A stretch of 64,000 nt of DNA from Bacteroidota bacterium (GTDB lineage Bacteria; Bacteroidota; Bacteroidia; AKYH767-A; 2013-40CM-41-45): positions 124,001-188,000 of the forward strand of contig JADJSV010000002.1 of NCBI GenBank assembly GCA_016711505.1. The letters run 5' to 3'. The notes below the pieces were generated by a model. It was given only the letters and a program-made list of their open reading frames with translations, was not told the DNA's origin and did not search any database. A program made the position numbers and the translations under genes. Shown here in pieces: positions 1 through 8,925 of this stretch (its first letter is position 1; the number at the start of each line of letters is the position of its first letter).

Positions 1-666
1 AGTGGAATTGTTTGCATTCTGATTCTTTCATTCTTTGGTTACCCATTGCATCGGCCCTTTACAGTTTCGTTATTGATATTAATGTTTGGAATTATACTCA
101 GTTTAAATAAAGATGTAAAAGTTGTTAATCTGACACGTCTTCCGGTACTTATAGTATTGGTTTTATCTTTGATCAATTTTCGTGTTCTGATAGCCAGAGA
201 ATCCGGAGCGGCTCACATGTCAAAAGCATTGCATGAACAATCTAAAGGACGATTTCCAAATATGCTTAAGGAATTGAGAATGATCGATACAGATTATTAC
301 TCGATTGATAATACCGGAACTCCTGTAAACTGGTACAAAGGCTTTGCTCATCACTATAGTGGAATGGATAGCTCCCTTTATTATTTTGAACTTGCAGAAC
401 ATCAGAATCCGTTTCATATTCAAGTCTTAAGTGATATAGGTGCATCGTTTGAAAACAATGGTGAGCATGGAAAAGCGATTGAGTATTTTTTACGGGTATT
501 GAAAATTACTCCGGGGTTTGATGATGCAAGATTGAATCTTGCAGTTGCATATTTCAATTCCGGTAAAGTAGAAGATGCACTCAGGAATATTAATCTGGTC
601 CGTAGGAATTCCGATTATAAGGACAAAGTCTTAGAAGCTATTTTGAATTCAAATCAACGTAAATAA
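1..666 (+). CDS. O-antigen ligase/polymerase-like membrane protein, C-terminal part with TPRs (5' truncated)
   Basis: The reading frame is open from base 1, so this is the 3' end of a gene that starts outside the window; the TTG at 46 is not needed as a start. The visible part begins with hydrophobic segments (a stretch ending FFGYPLHRPF, then SLLILMFGIILSL and LPVLIVLVLSLINF) followed by a soluble region. Residues near the C-terminus (FEN-GEHGKAIEYFLRVLKITPGF, then a second helix pair with LNLAVAYFNSGKVEDALRN) look like tetratricopeptide repeats. Multi-membrane O-antigen ligase/Wzy-type proteins in Bacteroidota often end this way. The next gene is a Wzz-like protein 10 bp downstream, which supports a role in surface polysaccharide assembly at the inner membrane. 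The assignment rests on this short region and context; the catalytic periplasmic loop is not in view. Confidence 0.6.
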   Translation, partial: SGIVCILILSFFGYPLHRPFTVSLLILMFGIILSLNKDVKVVNLTRLPVLIVLVLSLINFRVLIARESGAAHMSKALHEQSKGRFPNMLKELRMIDTDYYSIDNTGTPVNWYKGFAHHYSGMDSSLYYFELAEHQNPFHIQVLSDIGASFENNGEHGKAIEYFLRVLKITPGFDDARLNLAVAYFNSGKVEDALRNINLVRRNSDYKDKVLEAILNSNQRK

Positions 667-676
667 TTTTTTAAAT

Positions 677-1657
677 ATGTACTATAAACCCCCAATCGAC
701 AAAAAACATCTTTTATATCATCAAACAGTTTTAGAAATTCTTCCTTTCTTAAGGTTTCTTAAAAGGTTCAGATTGTTCTTTGTTTTATCCGTTCTGATTG
801 TTATGATCGCCTCATTTTATATTTATCGTTCATTCCAATTTTATGAAAGCCGAATTGAATTGTTTATTAATTCTGCTCAAGCCGGTAATTCAATTTCTGA
901 TAGTGACGATGATGTCAAATTTGCAATCAAGCAATCTGCATCTTTAAAAAGGGTCTATCAGATAATTTATTCTGATAGGATGTTTGATAAATTGAATTTC
1001 AGATATAATTTGAATGACATTTATCATATACCCCAGTCCGCATTTTCAAAAAATGCATTAGTAGAAAAAGTTAAAGAGAAGGTCAAATTAAAAACGGATC
1101 AATTTGATATTATAACGATCTCTGTTGTTGATGAAGAAGATGGTAAGCGTGCGGCTGATATGGCAAATTTCATAGCACAGGAGGCATTGATAATGAACCG
1201 GGAATGGTATACGGAACAATTAGTTCAGAGAATGGCTGTGGATAGTATCTTAAATTCTGAACTGGAAGGTACTGTGGCCGGTGAGAAAATATTTTTTGAG
1301 AAGAATTTAGCGGAAGTAAGTCGGTTACTTAAAAATACTGCTTCGAGGGATAATTCACAGCTGGAACTTTTGTACAGGAATCTTTATTCAACATTGAATA
1401 GATTGGATATTCATAATGAAGATTATTTTGAAAAATTCCGTTCGAATGGATCAATTTTGAAAACATTGGATGCTAAAAATTTTAGCGAAATGATTGTTAT
1501 CAAGAAAGCAATTCCGGCGAATCGTAGTAATCGTGTTAGTACTTCTGTTTTTTGGCCTTTAATAACATTGATTTCTGTTGTATTAAATGTTCTTCTATTC
1601 TTTATTATATATCGTGTGAGAACTTTTGTGGAAATCTTAAAAGCGGAGATAAACTAG
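677..1657 (+). CDS. Wzz-like polysaccharide chain-length determinant protein
   Basis: A 326-residue protein with one transmembrane segment near residues 33-52 and a second near 293-313, bracketing a large periplasmic domain with helical stretches (about 100-280). This two-helix hairpin topology is that of Wzz/PCP co-polymerases, which set the chain length of O-antigen or capsule. Residues about 55-75 (YESRIELFINSAQ) fit the start of the Wzz fold, although the sequence is divergent and there is no cytoplasmic tyrosine-kinase domain. It follows the O-antigen-ligase-like gene by 10 bp and is probably co-transcribed with it. The family is inferred from topology and context rather than from a diagnostic motif. 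Confidence 0.6.
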   Translation: MYYKPPIDKKHLLYHQTVLEILPFLRFLKRFRLFFVLSVLIVMIASFYIYRSFQFYESRIELFINSAQAGNSISDSDDDVKFAIKQSASLKRVYQIIYSDRMFDKLNFRYNLNDIYHIPQSAFSKNALVEKVKEKVKLKTDQFDIITISVVDEEDGKRAADMANFIAQEALIMNREWYTEQLVQRMAVDSILNSELEGTVAGEKIFFEKNLAEVSRLLKNTASRDNSQLELLYRNLYSTLNRLDIHNEDYFEKFRSNGSILKTLDAKNFSEMIVIKKAIPANRSNRVSTSVFWPLITLISVVLNVLLFFIIYRVRTFVEILKAEIN

Positions 1658-2127
1658 TTCTTTCTGTTGTTTGGTCTCTTCAGTTTTAACTAAAATCTCA
1701 AAATGCAGTGTTTATTTATATTATATATGTATAATAGCCTCATTTTGGAATTTGTTCTTCAAGGAAATTAACTCGCTTAGCAGGAGCACTAATTTGATTT
1801 TCATGGACTACATTCTCCTATGAGAAGTTCGTTTTTATAATTTGTTATTTCTAATTTTATGTTCGGGTTTTTTGAAATCGTTTTTCAAAATAAAACTGAT
1901 CAGGTTTCCGGTTTTCACCTCTTTCAATTTCTAAAGTCAGAAATTTTGACCGAAATTTTTTTTCAGATTTTTTTCGAAAACTTTTTAACACAACTAATCA
2001 ATTAGTTTTGAAATCATTGAATCCCTTTTTCTGCGCTTGTTTTAAGGTTAAATAATTGAGAGAAAACATGTTCACCCATTTTGTTAAAAAATAAATTCTT
2101 TTATTTGCGCACATTGTAAACAGAAAC
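1658..2127. other. AT-rich intergenic region upstream of topA
   Basis: 470 bp without a credible gene. It is strongly AT-rich, with a short inverted repeat near 1870-1893 (TTTTGAA, 8 bp, TTCAAAA) that could be a weak hairpin. A TTTG at 2080-2083 and TTTATTTG at 2100-2107 resemble Bacteroidota promoter boxes, but the 16-bp spacing is too short to call them with confidence. Nothing else is recognisable. Confidence 0.4.
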
Positions 2128-4647
2128 ATGGCAAAAAATTTAGTAATAGTTGAGTCACCGGCCAAAGCAAAAACGATCGAAGGATATCTTGGAAAAGATT
2201 TCGTCGTTCGTTCAAGTTATGGTCACGTTCGGGATCTGGTGAAGAGCGGAATGGGAATACAGGTCGAAAATAATTTCGAGCCTGTATATGAGATCAGTCC
2301 TGATAAAGAGAAGGTTATCGATGAACTAAAGAAATTATGTAAGAGTGCCGAAATGATCTGGCTCGCAACCGATGAGGACCGTGAAGGAGAAGCAATTTCC
2401 TGGCACTTATATGAGACGCTGAAATTAAATAAGGATAATACAAAGAGAATAGTATTCCACGAGATCACTAAAAAAGCGATCACCGAAGCTATCAAGAATC
2501 CAAGAATGATCGATAAAAATCTTGTGGATGCTCAACAGGCCCGGAGAATTCTCGATCGTTTGGTTGGATTTGAATTGTCACCAGTTCTCTGGAAAAAAAT
2601 CCGTCCGCAATTATCTGCCGGACGTGTTCAGTCTGTTGCAGTTCGTCTGATCGTTGAGCGTGAAAGAGAGATCGATGAATTTACGATCACCGCTTCTTAT
2701 CGTGTCACTGCAATATTTGAAGTGAATGGTAAAACATTCAAAGCAGAATTGCCGAAGAAATTTAAAACGAAAGAAGAAGCGGAGAAATTTTTGCAGGATT
2801 GTATCGGTGCTGATTTCAGTGTGAAAAATCTGGAAGTCAAACCGGGTAAACGTACTGCATCTGCTCCATTTACAACTTCTACACTTCAACAGGAGGCTGC
2901 AAGAAAATTAGGATATAGTGTTTCTCAAACAATGGTTCTTGCTCAGAAACTGTACGAAGCCGGAAAAATAACTTATATGAGAACGGATTCAGTGAATCTT
3001 TCTCAGGACGCTCTGGATTTTACAAAAGCTGCCATAATAAAAAATTACGGTGAAAAATATCACGAAGGTCGTCAGTATAAAACTAAAACAGCCTCTGCAC
3101 AGGAAGCCCATGAGGCCATTCGTCCAACTGATTTCACAGTAGAAACAGCCGGCAACGATCCTCGTGAGGAAAAGCTATACAGTCTGATCTGGAAAAGAAC
3201 AGTTGCTTCGCAAATGGCAGATGCAATTCTGGAAAAAACTGTAATTACAATTTCATCCAAAAAAACTGCTGAAGATTTTGTTGCCAACGGTGAAGTGATC
3301 AAGTTCGACGGATTCCTTAAAGTATATATGGAAGGAACCGATGATGAAAACAGCACGGATGAACAGGAAGGATTACTTCCAGCTATGTCTGTAGGTGATA
3401 AACTGATCTTACAGGAAGCAAAAGCGACAGAAAGATTCACTTATCCGCCGAGCAGATTTACGGAAGCTGCATTAGTAAAAAAACTCGAAGAGCTTGGTAT
3501 TGGCCGGCCTTCAACATATGCACCAACCATCAGTACCGTTCAGAAACGTGGTTATGTATCGAAAGAGGAAAGAATGGGTAAGGAACGTTCTTATTCTGTT
3601 CTGACTTTAATTGACAACAAAGTCGTACATGAAACAAAGACTGAGATCACCGGCGCAGAAAAAAATAAATTATATCCGACCGACATCGGAATGGTTGTAA
3701 ACGATTTTCTTGTTGTCAATTTCAAACAGATCCTCGATTACAATTTCACAGCTTATGTGGAGAAGGAATTTGATGATATTGCCAATGGCGAATTGAAGTG
3801 GCAAAAAATGATCACTGAATTCTATGGACCTTTCCATGGTACTGTTCAGACTACTGAAAAAGAATCTGAACGTGCGTCAGGTGAACGGATCTTAGGTAAA
3901 GATCCTGTTTCAGGATTAACATTGCTTGTTCGCATCGGTCGTTTCGGACCTATGGCACAGATCGGTACTCCTGATGAAACTGATAAGCCGAAGTTTGCAA
4001 AATTAAGAGCTGAACAGCGTCTGGATCAGATCACTTTCGATGAAGCTATCGAACTTTTCAAGCTTCCAAGAAATCTCGGTCCATATGAAGATCACGATGT
4101 AAATGTTGCGATCGGAAGATTCGGACCATATGTTCGTTTGAATGACTTTTTCGTTTCAATGAAAAAAGAAGACGACCCTTACACAGTTACTTATGAACGT
4201 GCTGTGGAGTTGATCGAAGAGAAACGAAAACAAAATGCTGAACGATTGATCATGTCGTTCCCCGACGAACCGGAAATTCAGGTTTTGAATGGCCGCTGGG
4301 GACCATACATTAAATACAAAGACAGAAATATCAGGATTGCAAAAGATCGCGATCCTAAAACATTTACGCTGGAAGAAATTCATGCTTTAGCTGAAAGTAC
4401 GCCGGTTTCCAAAAAAGGACGTTTCGGATTTGGAGCTAAAAAAGGTGGCTTTGCTGCCAAGAAAGCATTTGTTCCGAAAAAAGCAGCAGCTTCTAAAAAA
4501 GCAGCAGCAACTCCGGCCCCAGCTGTCAAAGCTGCCCCTGCAACTAAAAAAGCAGCAGCTGTGAAAAAGGCTGCCCCTGCTAAGAAGGCTGCCCCTGCTA
4601 AGAAGAAAGTTGCTGTGAAAAAGAAAGCGGCTGCGAAAAAGAAATAA
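2128..4647 (+). CDS. topA: DNA topoisomerase I (type IA)
   Basis: Relaxes negatively supercoiled DNA through a transient 5'-phosphotyrosine break. The N-terminal Toprim domain opens with VIVESPAKAKTIEGYL (residues 6-21) and carries the acidic cluster ATDEDREGEAI (about 80-90). The catalytic tyrosine is Tyr283 in ITYMRTDS. Further conserved blocks are EAHEAIRPT and IGRPSTYAPTI. The C-terminal third has repeated GRFGP/GRWGPYIK units, as in Bacteroidota topoisomerase I proteins that carry repeats in place of classical zinc fingers. The last ~70 residues are a Lys/Ala-rich, histone-H1-like tail (repeated AAKKA), probably a non-specific DNA-binding extension. Length (839 aa) and start (ATG with conserved MAKNLVIVES) fit the family. 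It is followed by an arginase-fold gene and the type IX secretion genes on the same strand. Confidence 0.97.
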   Translation: MAKNLVIVESPAKAKTIEGYLGKDFVVRSSYGHVRDLVKSGMGIQVENNFEPVYEISPDKEKVIDELKKLCKSAEMIWLATDEDREGEAISWHLYETLKLNKDNTKRIVFHEITKKAITEAIKNPRMIDKNLVDAQQARRILDRLVGFELSPVLWKKIRPQLSAGRVQSVAVRLIVEREREIDEFTITASYRVTAIFEVNGKTFKAELPKKFKTKEEAEKFLQDCIGADFSVKNLEVKPGKRTASAPFTTSTLQQEAARKLGYSVSQTMVLAQKLYEAGKITYMRTDSVNLSQDALDFTKAAIIKNYGEKYHEGRQYKTKTASAQEAHEAIRPTDFTVETAGNDPREEKLYSLIWKRTVASQMADAILEKTVITISSKKTAEDFVANGEVIKFDGFLKVYMEGTDDENSTDEQEGLLPAMSVGDKLILQEAKATERFTYPPSRFTEAALVKKLEELGIGRPSTYAPTISTVQKRGYVSKEERMGKERSYSVLTLIDNKVVHETKTEITGAEKNKLYPTDIGMVVNDFLVVNFKQILDYNFTAYVEKEFDDIANGELKWQKMITEFYGPFHGTVQTTEKESERASGERILGKDPVSGLTLLVRIGRFGPMAQIGTPDETDKPKFAKLRAEQRLDQITFDEAIELFKLPRNLGPYEDHDVNVAIGRFGPYVRLNDFFVSMKKEDDPYTVTYERAVELIEEKRKQNAERLIMSFPDEPEIQVLNGRWGPYIKYKDRNIRIAKDRDPKTFTLEEIHALAESTPVSKKGRFGFGAKKGGFAAKKAFVPKKAAASKKAAATPAPAVKAAPATKKAAAVKKAAPAKKAAPAKKKVAVKKKAAAKKK

Positions 4648-4653
4648 TCAATT

Positions 4654-4766
4654 AGTTCAAAGTTCAAAGTTCGAAGTTCAAAGTTTGCGATGTGTCAATC
4701 ACTAGAAGATTACCCAGGAAACTTTGAGCTTTGAACTTTGAACCTTGAACTTTGAACCTTGAACTT
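4654..4766. repeat. Imperfect inverted repeat of TTCAAAG heptamers
   Basis: The left arm (4654-4686) is built from repeated AGTTCAAAGTTCAA units. The right arm (4719-4766) is the near reverse complement, built from TTTGAACTTTGAACC units. About 32 bp separate them. The transcript could fold into a hairpin of roughly 30 bp. No T-run follows, so it is not a classical terminator. Related short heptamer repeats (GGTCAAA) lie at 12354-12382 and 6288-6310. Confidence 0.75.
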
Positions 4767-4781
4767 ATTTTAACTATACAA

Positions 4782-5957
4782 ATGGACATCAGCATCTTCT
4801 TCGACCCTCTGGATCAAATCCGTTTCGGGAATTACGAAGACCAAAAATCATCGATAGGAAATGTGGTGACACGATTTCTTGAAGTGGATTCATTTCCATC
4901 TTTTGAAGGAGTGAATATTGCAATTTTTGGAGTAGAAGAAGACCGTGGTTCTGTTCGTAACGATGGTTGTGCGCAGGCGCCTGATATGATCAGGGAAAAA
5001 TTGTATGCACTGAAAGTTGCGGATTATCCGTACTCCATTGTTGATCTTGGAAATTTAAGAGTTGGGGAAAGTCTTTCTGATACATATGCGGCCGTAACAA
5101 GTATCATGGTTGAATTATTAAAAGGAGGTGTGTTACCGGTACTTTTAGGCGGTAGTCAGGATCTTACTTTTGCACAATATGTAGCTTATCAGAAATTAGA
5201 AGAAACAGTAAATATTGCATCTGTAGATGCATCATTTGATCTGGGTTCAACAGAAGAAAAAATCAATTCAAATTCTTATTTAGGAAAGATCGTTTTACAC
5301 GAGCCGAATTTTCTTTTCAATTTCAGTAACATCGGTTACCAGACTTACTTCGTCGGTAACGATCAGATCGAATTGATGGAGCGTTTGTATTTTGATGCAT
5401 ATCGTCTTGGACAAGTTCGTTCAGATATGGAAGAAGTTGAACCCATCGTTCGGAATGCCGACATACTTTCATTCGATATTACAGCCATTCGTCAGAGTGA
5501 TGCGCCGGGAAATTGCAATGCAACTCCGAATGGATTTTATGGAGAAGAAGCATGTCGTATTGTAAGATATGCAGGTATGAGCGACAAGCTAACGTCGTTT
5601 GGAATTTATGAGATCAATCCGCTTTTCGATAATCATGACCAGACTTCACATCTTGCTGCGCAAATGATCTGGTATCTGATCGATGGTTATTACAATCGTA
5701 AAAAAGATGTACCGTTAAAAAGCAAAACAGGTTTTGTAAAGTATAGAGTTCCGTTAAAGAAAGATGATCAGGAAATAGTTTTTTATAAAAGCACTAAGAG
5801 TGAAAGATGGTGGATGGAAGTTCCGTATCCTGCCAACAAAGTCCGCTATTCCCGTCATCATCTTGTTCCATGTTCGTACAAAGATTACGAGACCGCCCTC
5901 CGCGAAGAAATGCCGGAACGGTGGTGGCAGGCGTTTCAGAAGATTTCTGTTTCGTAA
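4782..5957 (+). CDS. Arginase/formimidoylglutamase-fold protein with degenerate metal site
   Basis: 391 residues with the ureohydrolase fold signature blocks in order: VLLGGSQDLT (about 120-129), SVDASFD (147-153) and LSFDITAIRQSDAPG (229-243). In catalytic arginases and formiminoglutamases the equivalent blocks are GGDHS/GGxHS, DAHxD and SxDxDxxDP, giving six manganese ligands. Here His is replaced by Gln126 and Ser151, and the last Asp by Thr234, so three of the six ligands are changed. Asp149, Asp153 and Asp232 remain. The protein may be a non-catalytic member or use another metal arrangement. I chose ATG 4782 (MDISIFFDPL) over the in-frame TTG at 4752 because the latter lies inside the heptamer repeat. 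It sits between topA and the porP-gldKLMN cluster on the same strand; a functional link to secretion is only a possibility. Confidence 0.8.
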   Translation: MDISIFFDPLDQIRFGNYEDQKSSIGNVVTRFLEVDSFPSFEGVNIAIFGVEEDRGSVRNDGCAQAPDMIREKLYALKVADYPYSIVDLGNLRVGESLSDTYAAVTSIMVELLKGGVLPVLLGGSQDLTFAQYVAYQKLEETVNIASVDASFDLGSTEEKINSNSYLGKIVLHEPNFLFNFSNIGYQTYFVGNDQIELMERLYFDAYRLGQVRSDMEEVEPIVRNADILSFDITAIRQSDAPGNCNATPNGFYGEEACRIVRYAGMSDKLTSFGIYEINPLFDNHDQTSHLAAQMIWYLIDGYYNRKKDVPLKSKTGFVKYRVPLKKDDQEIVFYKSTKSERWWMEVPYPANKVRYSRHHLVPCSYKDYETALREEMPERWWQAFQKISVS

Positions 5958-5974
5958 GGTGCAAGACTGAAAAA

Positions 5975-6242
5975 TATTTCCCGCAGATCTCACAGATCCC
6001 GCAGATTTTGCGCAGAAATTTTATTACTAGTTGATTTGTTGATCTGCGTGATTTGCGAGATCTTCGGGAGAAAAAATTATCATCAGGCTTGCTGAAAATT
6101 TGCATTTCAGGTTCTTAGAATACGCTGAATAGCCGCAGATTTTTTGTCGTTTACGCAATTCTGATTTTGAAATAAATATTAATCGATCCCGAAGAGATCT
6201 CTGCGGATTTTCTGCGTCTTCAGCGCAAGTCTGCGGGAAATA
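5975..6242. repeat. CTGCG-rich dispersed intergenic repeat (copy 1)
   Basis: The 519-bp gap 5958-6476 holds no gene. Much of it consists of reiterated CTGCGGATTTTCTGCG, TCTGCGGGAAA and CGCAGATC-type words in both orientations, so local hairpins are possible. The same words build the 55370-55770 region in this window, which shows a dispersed family. Short ORFs crossing this stretch have compositions dictated by the repeat and are not credible genes. At 6288-6310 there are a few TTGACC/CTTTGACC heptamers. Confidence 0.7.
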
Positions 6243-6390
6243 AAAGTTGGTGATAAAAGTAACCGGTATCGACAAGTCTCGCTTTACCCTTAACCTTTGA
6301 CCCTTGACCTCATTTAACGGTAACAATTCCCCACTTTCCCCGTTAAACCTCCAAAATGAAAGAAATTAACAATTGGGCCTTCAAAATAAT

Positions 6391-6423
6391 TTTGTTTTTA
6401 GATTTAATTTTTCATTACTTTAC
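6391..6423 (+). promoter_or_regulatory. Candidate promoter of the porP-like gene
   Basis: TTTG at 6391-6394, a 21-bp spacer, then TACTTTAC at 6416-6423, an imperfect match to the Bacteroidota -7 box TAnnTTTG. The start codon lies 53 bp downstream. The same TACTTTACC form precedes the M3 peptidase gene at 38949, which gives it some support. Confidence 0.35.
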
Positions 6424-6476
6424 CCGCTCCAATAGTTGTAAAACTAACCCAAAAGCCAAAAACACTGTTCTCCACG

Positions 6477-7400
6477 ATGCGTAAAAATTTTACGATTGCT
6501 TTTTTTTGCCTCTCCTTACTTGTTTTGAAGGTGTCCGCTCAGCAGGATCCTCAATTCAGTCAGAACATGTTTACAAAACTTTGTGTCAACCCCGGATTTG
6601 CCGGTGCTAACGATGCCATTTGTGGTACGTTACTTTATAGGAACCAGTGGACAGGTTTCGGTGGTGAACCCAAGACGATGTTATTAACTGCTGATATGCC
6701 TGTAGAATTGTTACATGGCGGGATCGGACTTACAGTTTATGCAGCAGATGGATTAGGCGTAGAAAAAAATCTGAATGTCCGCGCAGCATATGCTTACCGT
6801 GCAGATCTTGGCTCAGGAAGAATCGGTCTGGGAGTTGATTTCGGAATGCATCAGAAATCGATGGACGGATCAAAATTTGTTTTTAACGATGCGAATGACA
6901 ATAACATACCCACAGGTAACGTTAGTGGATCAACATTCGATCTTGGATTTGGAGTTTATTACAATACAGATAAGTTATATGTAGGTTTATCTTCCGGACA
7001 TTTAACAGAAGGAAGTATAAAATACGATAACATCACGACTAACTTAGCAAGACATTATTATCTCATGGCCGGTTATAGTTTAGATCTTACATCTTCCCTT
7101 ACACTGAAACCAATGGTTCAGTTGAAGTCCGATGCTGTCTCTACACAAGCCGATATCAATGCAAACTTATTTATTAATAGCCGTTACTGGGTTGGAGCAT
7201 CATATCGTTTACAGGATGCAATAGTGTTGATGGCAGGAATAGAACTCATTCCTAATCTGAAACTCGGTTACGCTTACGATTTGACTACTTCAGAAATAAA
7301 AACATATAGCAGCGGAACACACGAGATCATGCTGGGGTATTGTTATAAGCCTGTAAAGGTAGTAAACCGCAAATTCCACAGGAATGTAAGATTCTTGTAG
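6477..7400 (+). CDS. porP: PorP/SprF family type IX secretion outer-membrane protein
   Basis: 307 residues starting with a signal peptide (hydrophobic IAFFCLSLLVLKVSAQ, cleavage probably after SAQ). The mature start QDPQFSQNMF followed by NPGFAGA and YRNQWTGF is characteristic of the PorP/SprF family (TIGR03519). These proteins are outer-membrane beta-barrels that interact with the PorK/N ring of the type IX system or with specific secreted adhesins. The remainder alternates polar and aromatic residues as expected of beta-strands. It is the first gene before gldK, 147 bp upstream. Members directly before gldKLMN are usually PorP-like, while SprF sits next to its SprB-type substrate; here the giant SprB-like gene lies 6 kb downstream, so either role is possible. 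Confidence 0.88.
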   Translation: MRKNFTIAFFCLSLLVLKVSAQQDPQFSQNMFTKLCVNPGFAGANDAICGTLLYRNQWTGFGGEPKTMLLTADMPVELLHGGIGLTVYAADGLGVEKNLNVRAAYAYRADLGSGRIGLGVDFGMHQKSMDGSKFVFNDANDNNIPTGNVSGSTFDLGFGVYYNTDKLYVGLSSGHLTEGSIKYDNITTNLARHYYLMAGYSLDLTSSLTLKPMVQLKSDAVSTQADINANLFINSRYWVGASYRLQDAIVLMAGIELIPNLKLGYAYDLTTSEIKTYSSGTHEIMLGYCYKPVKVVNRKFHRNVRFL

Positions 7401-7431
7401 AGATTGCACAAAGAGGGGTCTGATCTTAGTT

Positions 7432-7439
7432 TAAATTTG
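7432..7439 (+). promoter_or_regulatory. Candidate -7 box (TAAATTTG) for the gldKLMN operon
   Basis: A perfect match to TAnnTTTG about 110 bp before gldK. The nearest upstream TTG (7404-7406) is 25 bp away, longer than usual, so only the -7 element is supported. Confidence 0.3.
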
Positions 7440-7547
7440 ATGCAACCTATGGTGTATCCGGTCGTTCAAGACGGTTATATCATAATGGATCGATATTTAC
7501 ACTTAGATCTGAGGTAAAAACGAAACAAGTATTATTCATAAACAACG

Positions 7548-8834
7548 ATGAATATCAAGAACTTAGGGAACAAAAAAGTCGGTTTTCTGTTTGTAATCGC
7601 TTTGATGACGCTTGCCGGATGCGGTGGCGGAGGAAAAGGTGAATTAACAGGCGTCCTAAACCGCGAAAAATGGTACCAGGCCGATCCTTTTGGAATGGTC
7701 TACATTCCTGCAGGTGCCTTTAACATGGGACCTAGTGATCAGGATGTACCATATGCAGTGACTGCTCAGGCGAAGACAGTTACAATTCCTGCATTTTACA
7801 TGGATAATACTGAGATCACAAACAACGAATATCGTCAGTTTGTGTACTGGGTGCGGGATTCATTAGCACACCGCCTGATTGGTGGTGAGCATTTGATCGA
7901 CGAAGGTGAATACGGTGAGCGTATCAACTGGAGAGAAAAGATCAAATGGGATGATGAGCAAAATGAAGAAACTCTTGCTGAACTTTTCTTACCTGAAACA
8001 GAGCGTTTCTATCGTCGTAAAGAAATAGACACTCGTAAATTAAATTTCGAATATTACTGGATCGATCTCAGATTAGCTGCTCAACGCGAAAGCCGTGACC
8101 AGGGTATGAGAGACCGTTCTGTATTTATAAAGAAAGATGTGATCAATGTTTATCCTGATACTTTAGCATGGATTCATGATTACACATATTCATTCCATGA
8201 TCCATTAACTCAAATGTATTTCTGGCATCCGGCTTATGACGATTATCCTGTCGTAGGTGTGAACTGGAAACAGGCTCGTGCATTCTCTATCTGGAGAACA
8301 CAGCTGATGAACAGTTATATGGAAGAGAATGGAAATGCATTTGTTCAGGATTTCCGTTTACCATCGGAAGCTGAGTGGGAATATGCCGCTCGTGGTGGTC
8401 TGGATCTTTCTCCATATCCTTGGGGAGGTCCGTATATCCGTAACAGTCGCGGATGTTTCTTAGGAAACTTCAAACCGATGCGTGGTAATTACATGGACGA
8501 CGGTGGTGTTTATACTGTTAAAGCTACTTCATACTGGCCGAATGATTATGGTCTGTATTGTATGGCAGGTAACGTCAGCGAGTGGACAAGCAATGCTTTT
8601 GATGAATCTTCATATAGTTTTTCTCATGATATCAGTACAAACTATGAGTATGAAGCAAAAGAAAGCGATCTGCCTGCTTTGAAACGTAAGGTTATCCGTG
8701 GAGGATCCTGGAAAGATGTAGGTTATTACCTTCAGACAGGAACACGTACTTATGAATATCAGGATACATCGAAATGTTACATCGGTTTCCGTTGTGTACA
8801 GAGTTTCCTTGGTCGTGATAAGGCGGATTATTAA
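7548..8834 (+). CDS. gldK: Gliding motility/type IX secretion lipoprotein GldK (PorK)
   Basis: A 428-residue lipoprotein: the signal sequence ends in the lipobox LAGC with Cys25. The mature part is a formylglycine-generating-enzyme (SUMF1-like) domain with FxMGPSDQD near the start, NNEYRQFVYWV, the block RLPSEAEWEYAARGG (about 265-280) and the C-terminal RGGSW...GFRC signature. GldK and GldN form the large periplasmic ring attached to the outer membrane in the type IX system; GldK is not known to act as an enzyme. The context porP-gldK-gldL-gldM-gldN is decisive. Confidence 0.96.
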   Translation: MNIKNLGNKKVGFLFVIALMTLAGCGGGGKGELTGVLNREKWYQADPFGMVYIPAGAFNMGPSDQDVPYAVTAQAKTVTIPAFYMDNTEITNNEYRQFVYWVRDSLAHRLIGGEHLIDEGEYGERINWREKIKWDDEQNEETLAELFLPETERFYRRKEIDTRKLNFEYYWIDLRLAAQRESRDQGMRDRSVFIKKDVINVYPDTLAWIHDYTYSFHDPLTQMYFWHPAYDDYPVVGVNWKQARAFSIWRTQLMNSYMEENGNAFVQDFRLPSEAEWEYAARGGLDLSPYPWGGPYIRNSRGCFLGNFKPMRGNYMDDGGVYTVKATSYWPNDYGLYCMAGNVSEWTSNAFDESSYSFSHDISTNYEYEAKESDLPALKRKVIRGGSWKDVGYYLQTGTRTYEYQDTSKCYIGFRCVQSFLGRDKADY

Positions 8835-8925
8835 AATTAATCTTTCGCTTTTCCGTTTACGAATTAATTCTCTCTCAATCATAATTCAATTATTGTCTAA
8901 CTAACCAACTCATCTAAACAACACT

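Noticed and set aside
2080..2107. Promoter for topA (TTTG and TTTATTTG)
   Set aside because: Spacing of 16 bp and a mismatch at the conserved A make it too weak to list.
4380..4667. 95-codon minus-strand frame rich in Ala and Phe
   Set aside because: It is the antisense shadow of the Lys/Ala tail of topA.
5754..6326. Overlapping short frames on both strands after the arginase-fold gene
   Set aside because: They cross the gene's 3' end and the CTGCG repeat, and have repeat-driven composition.
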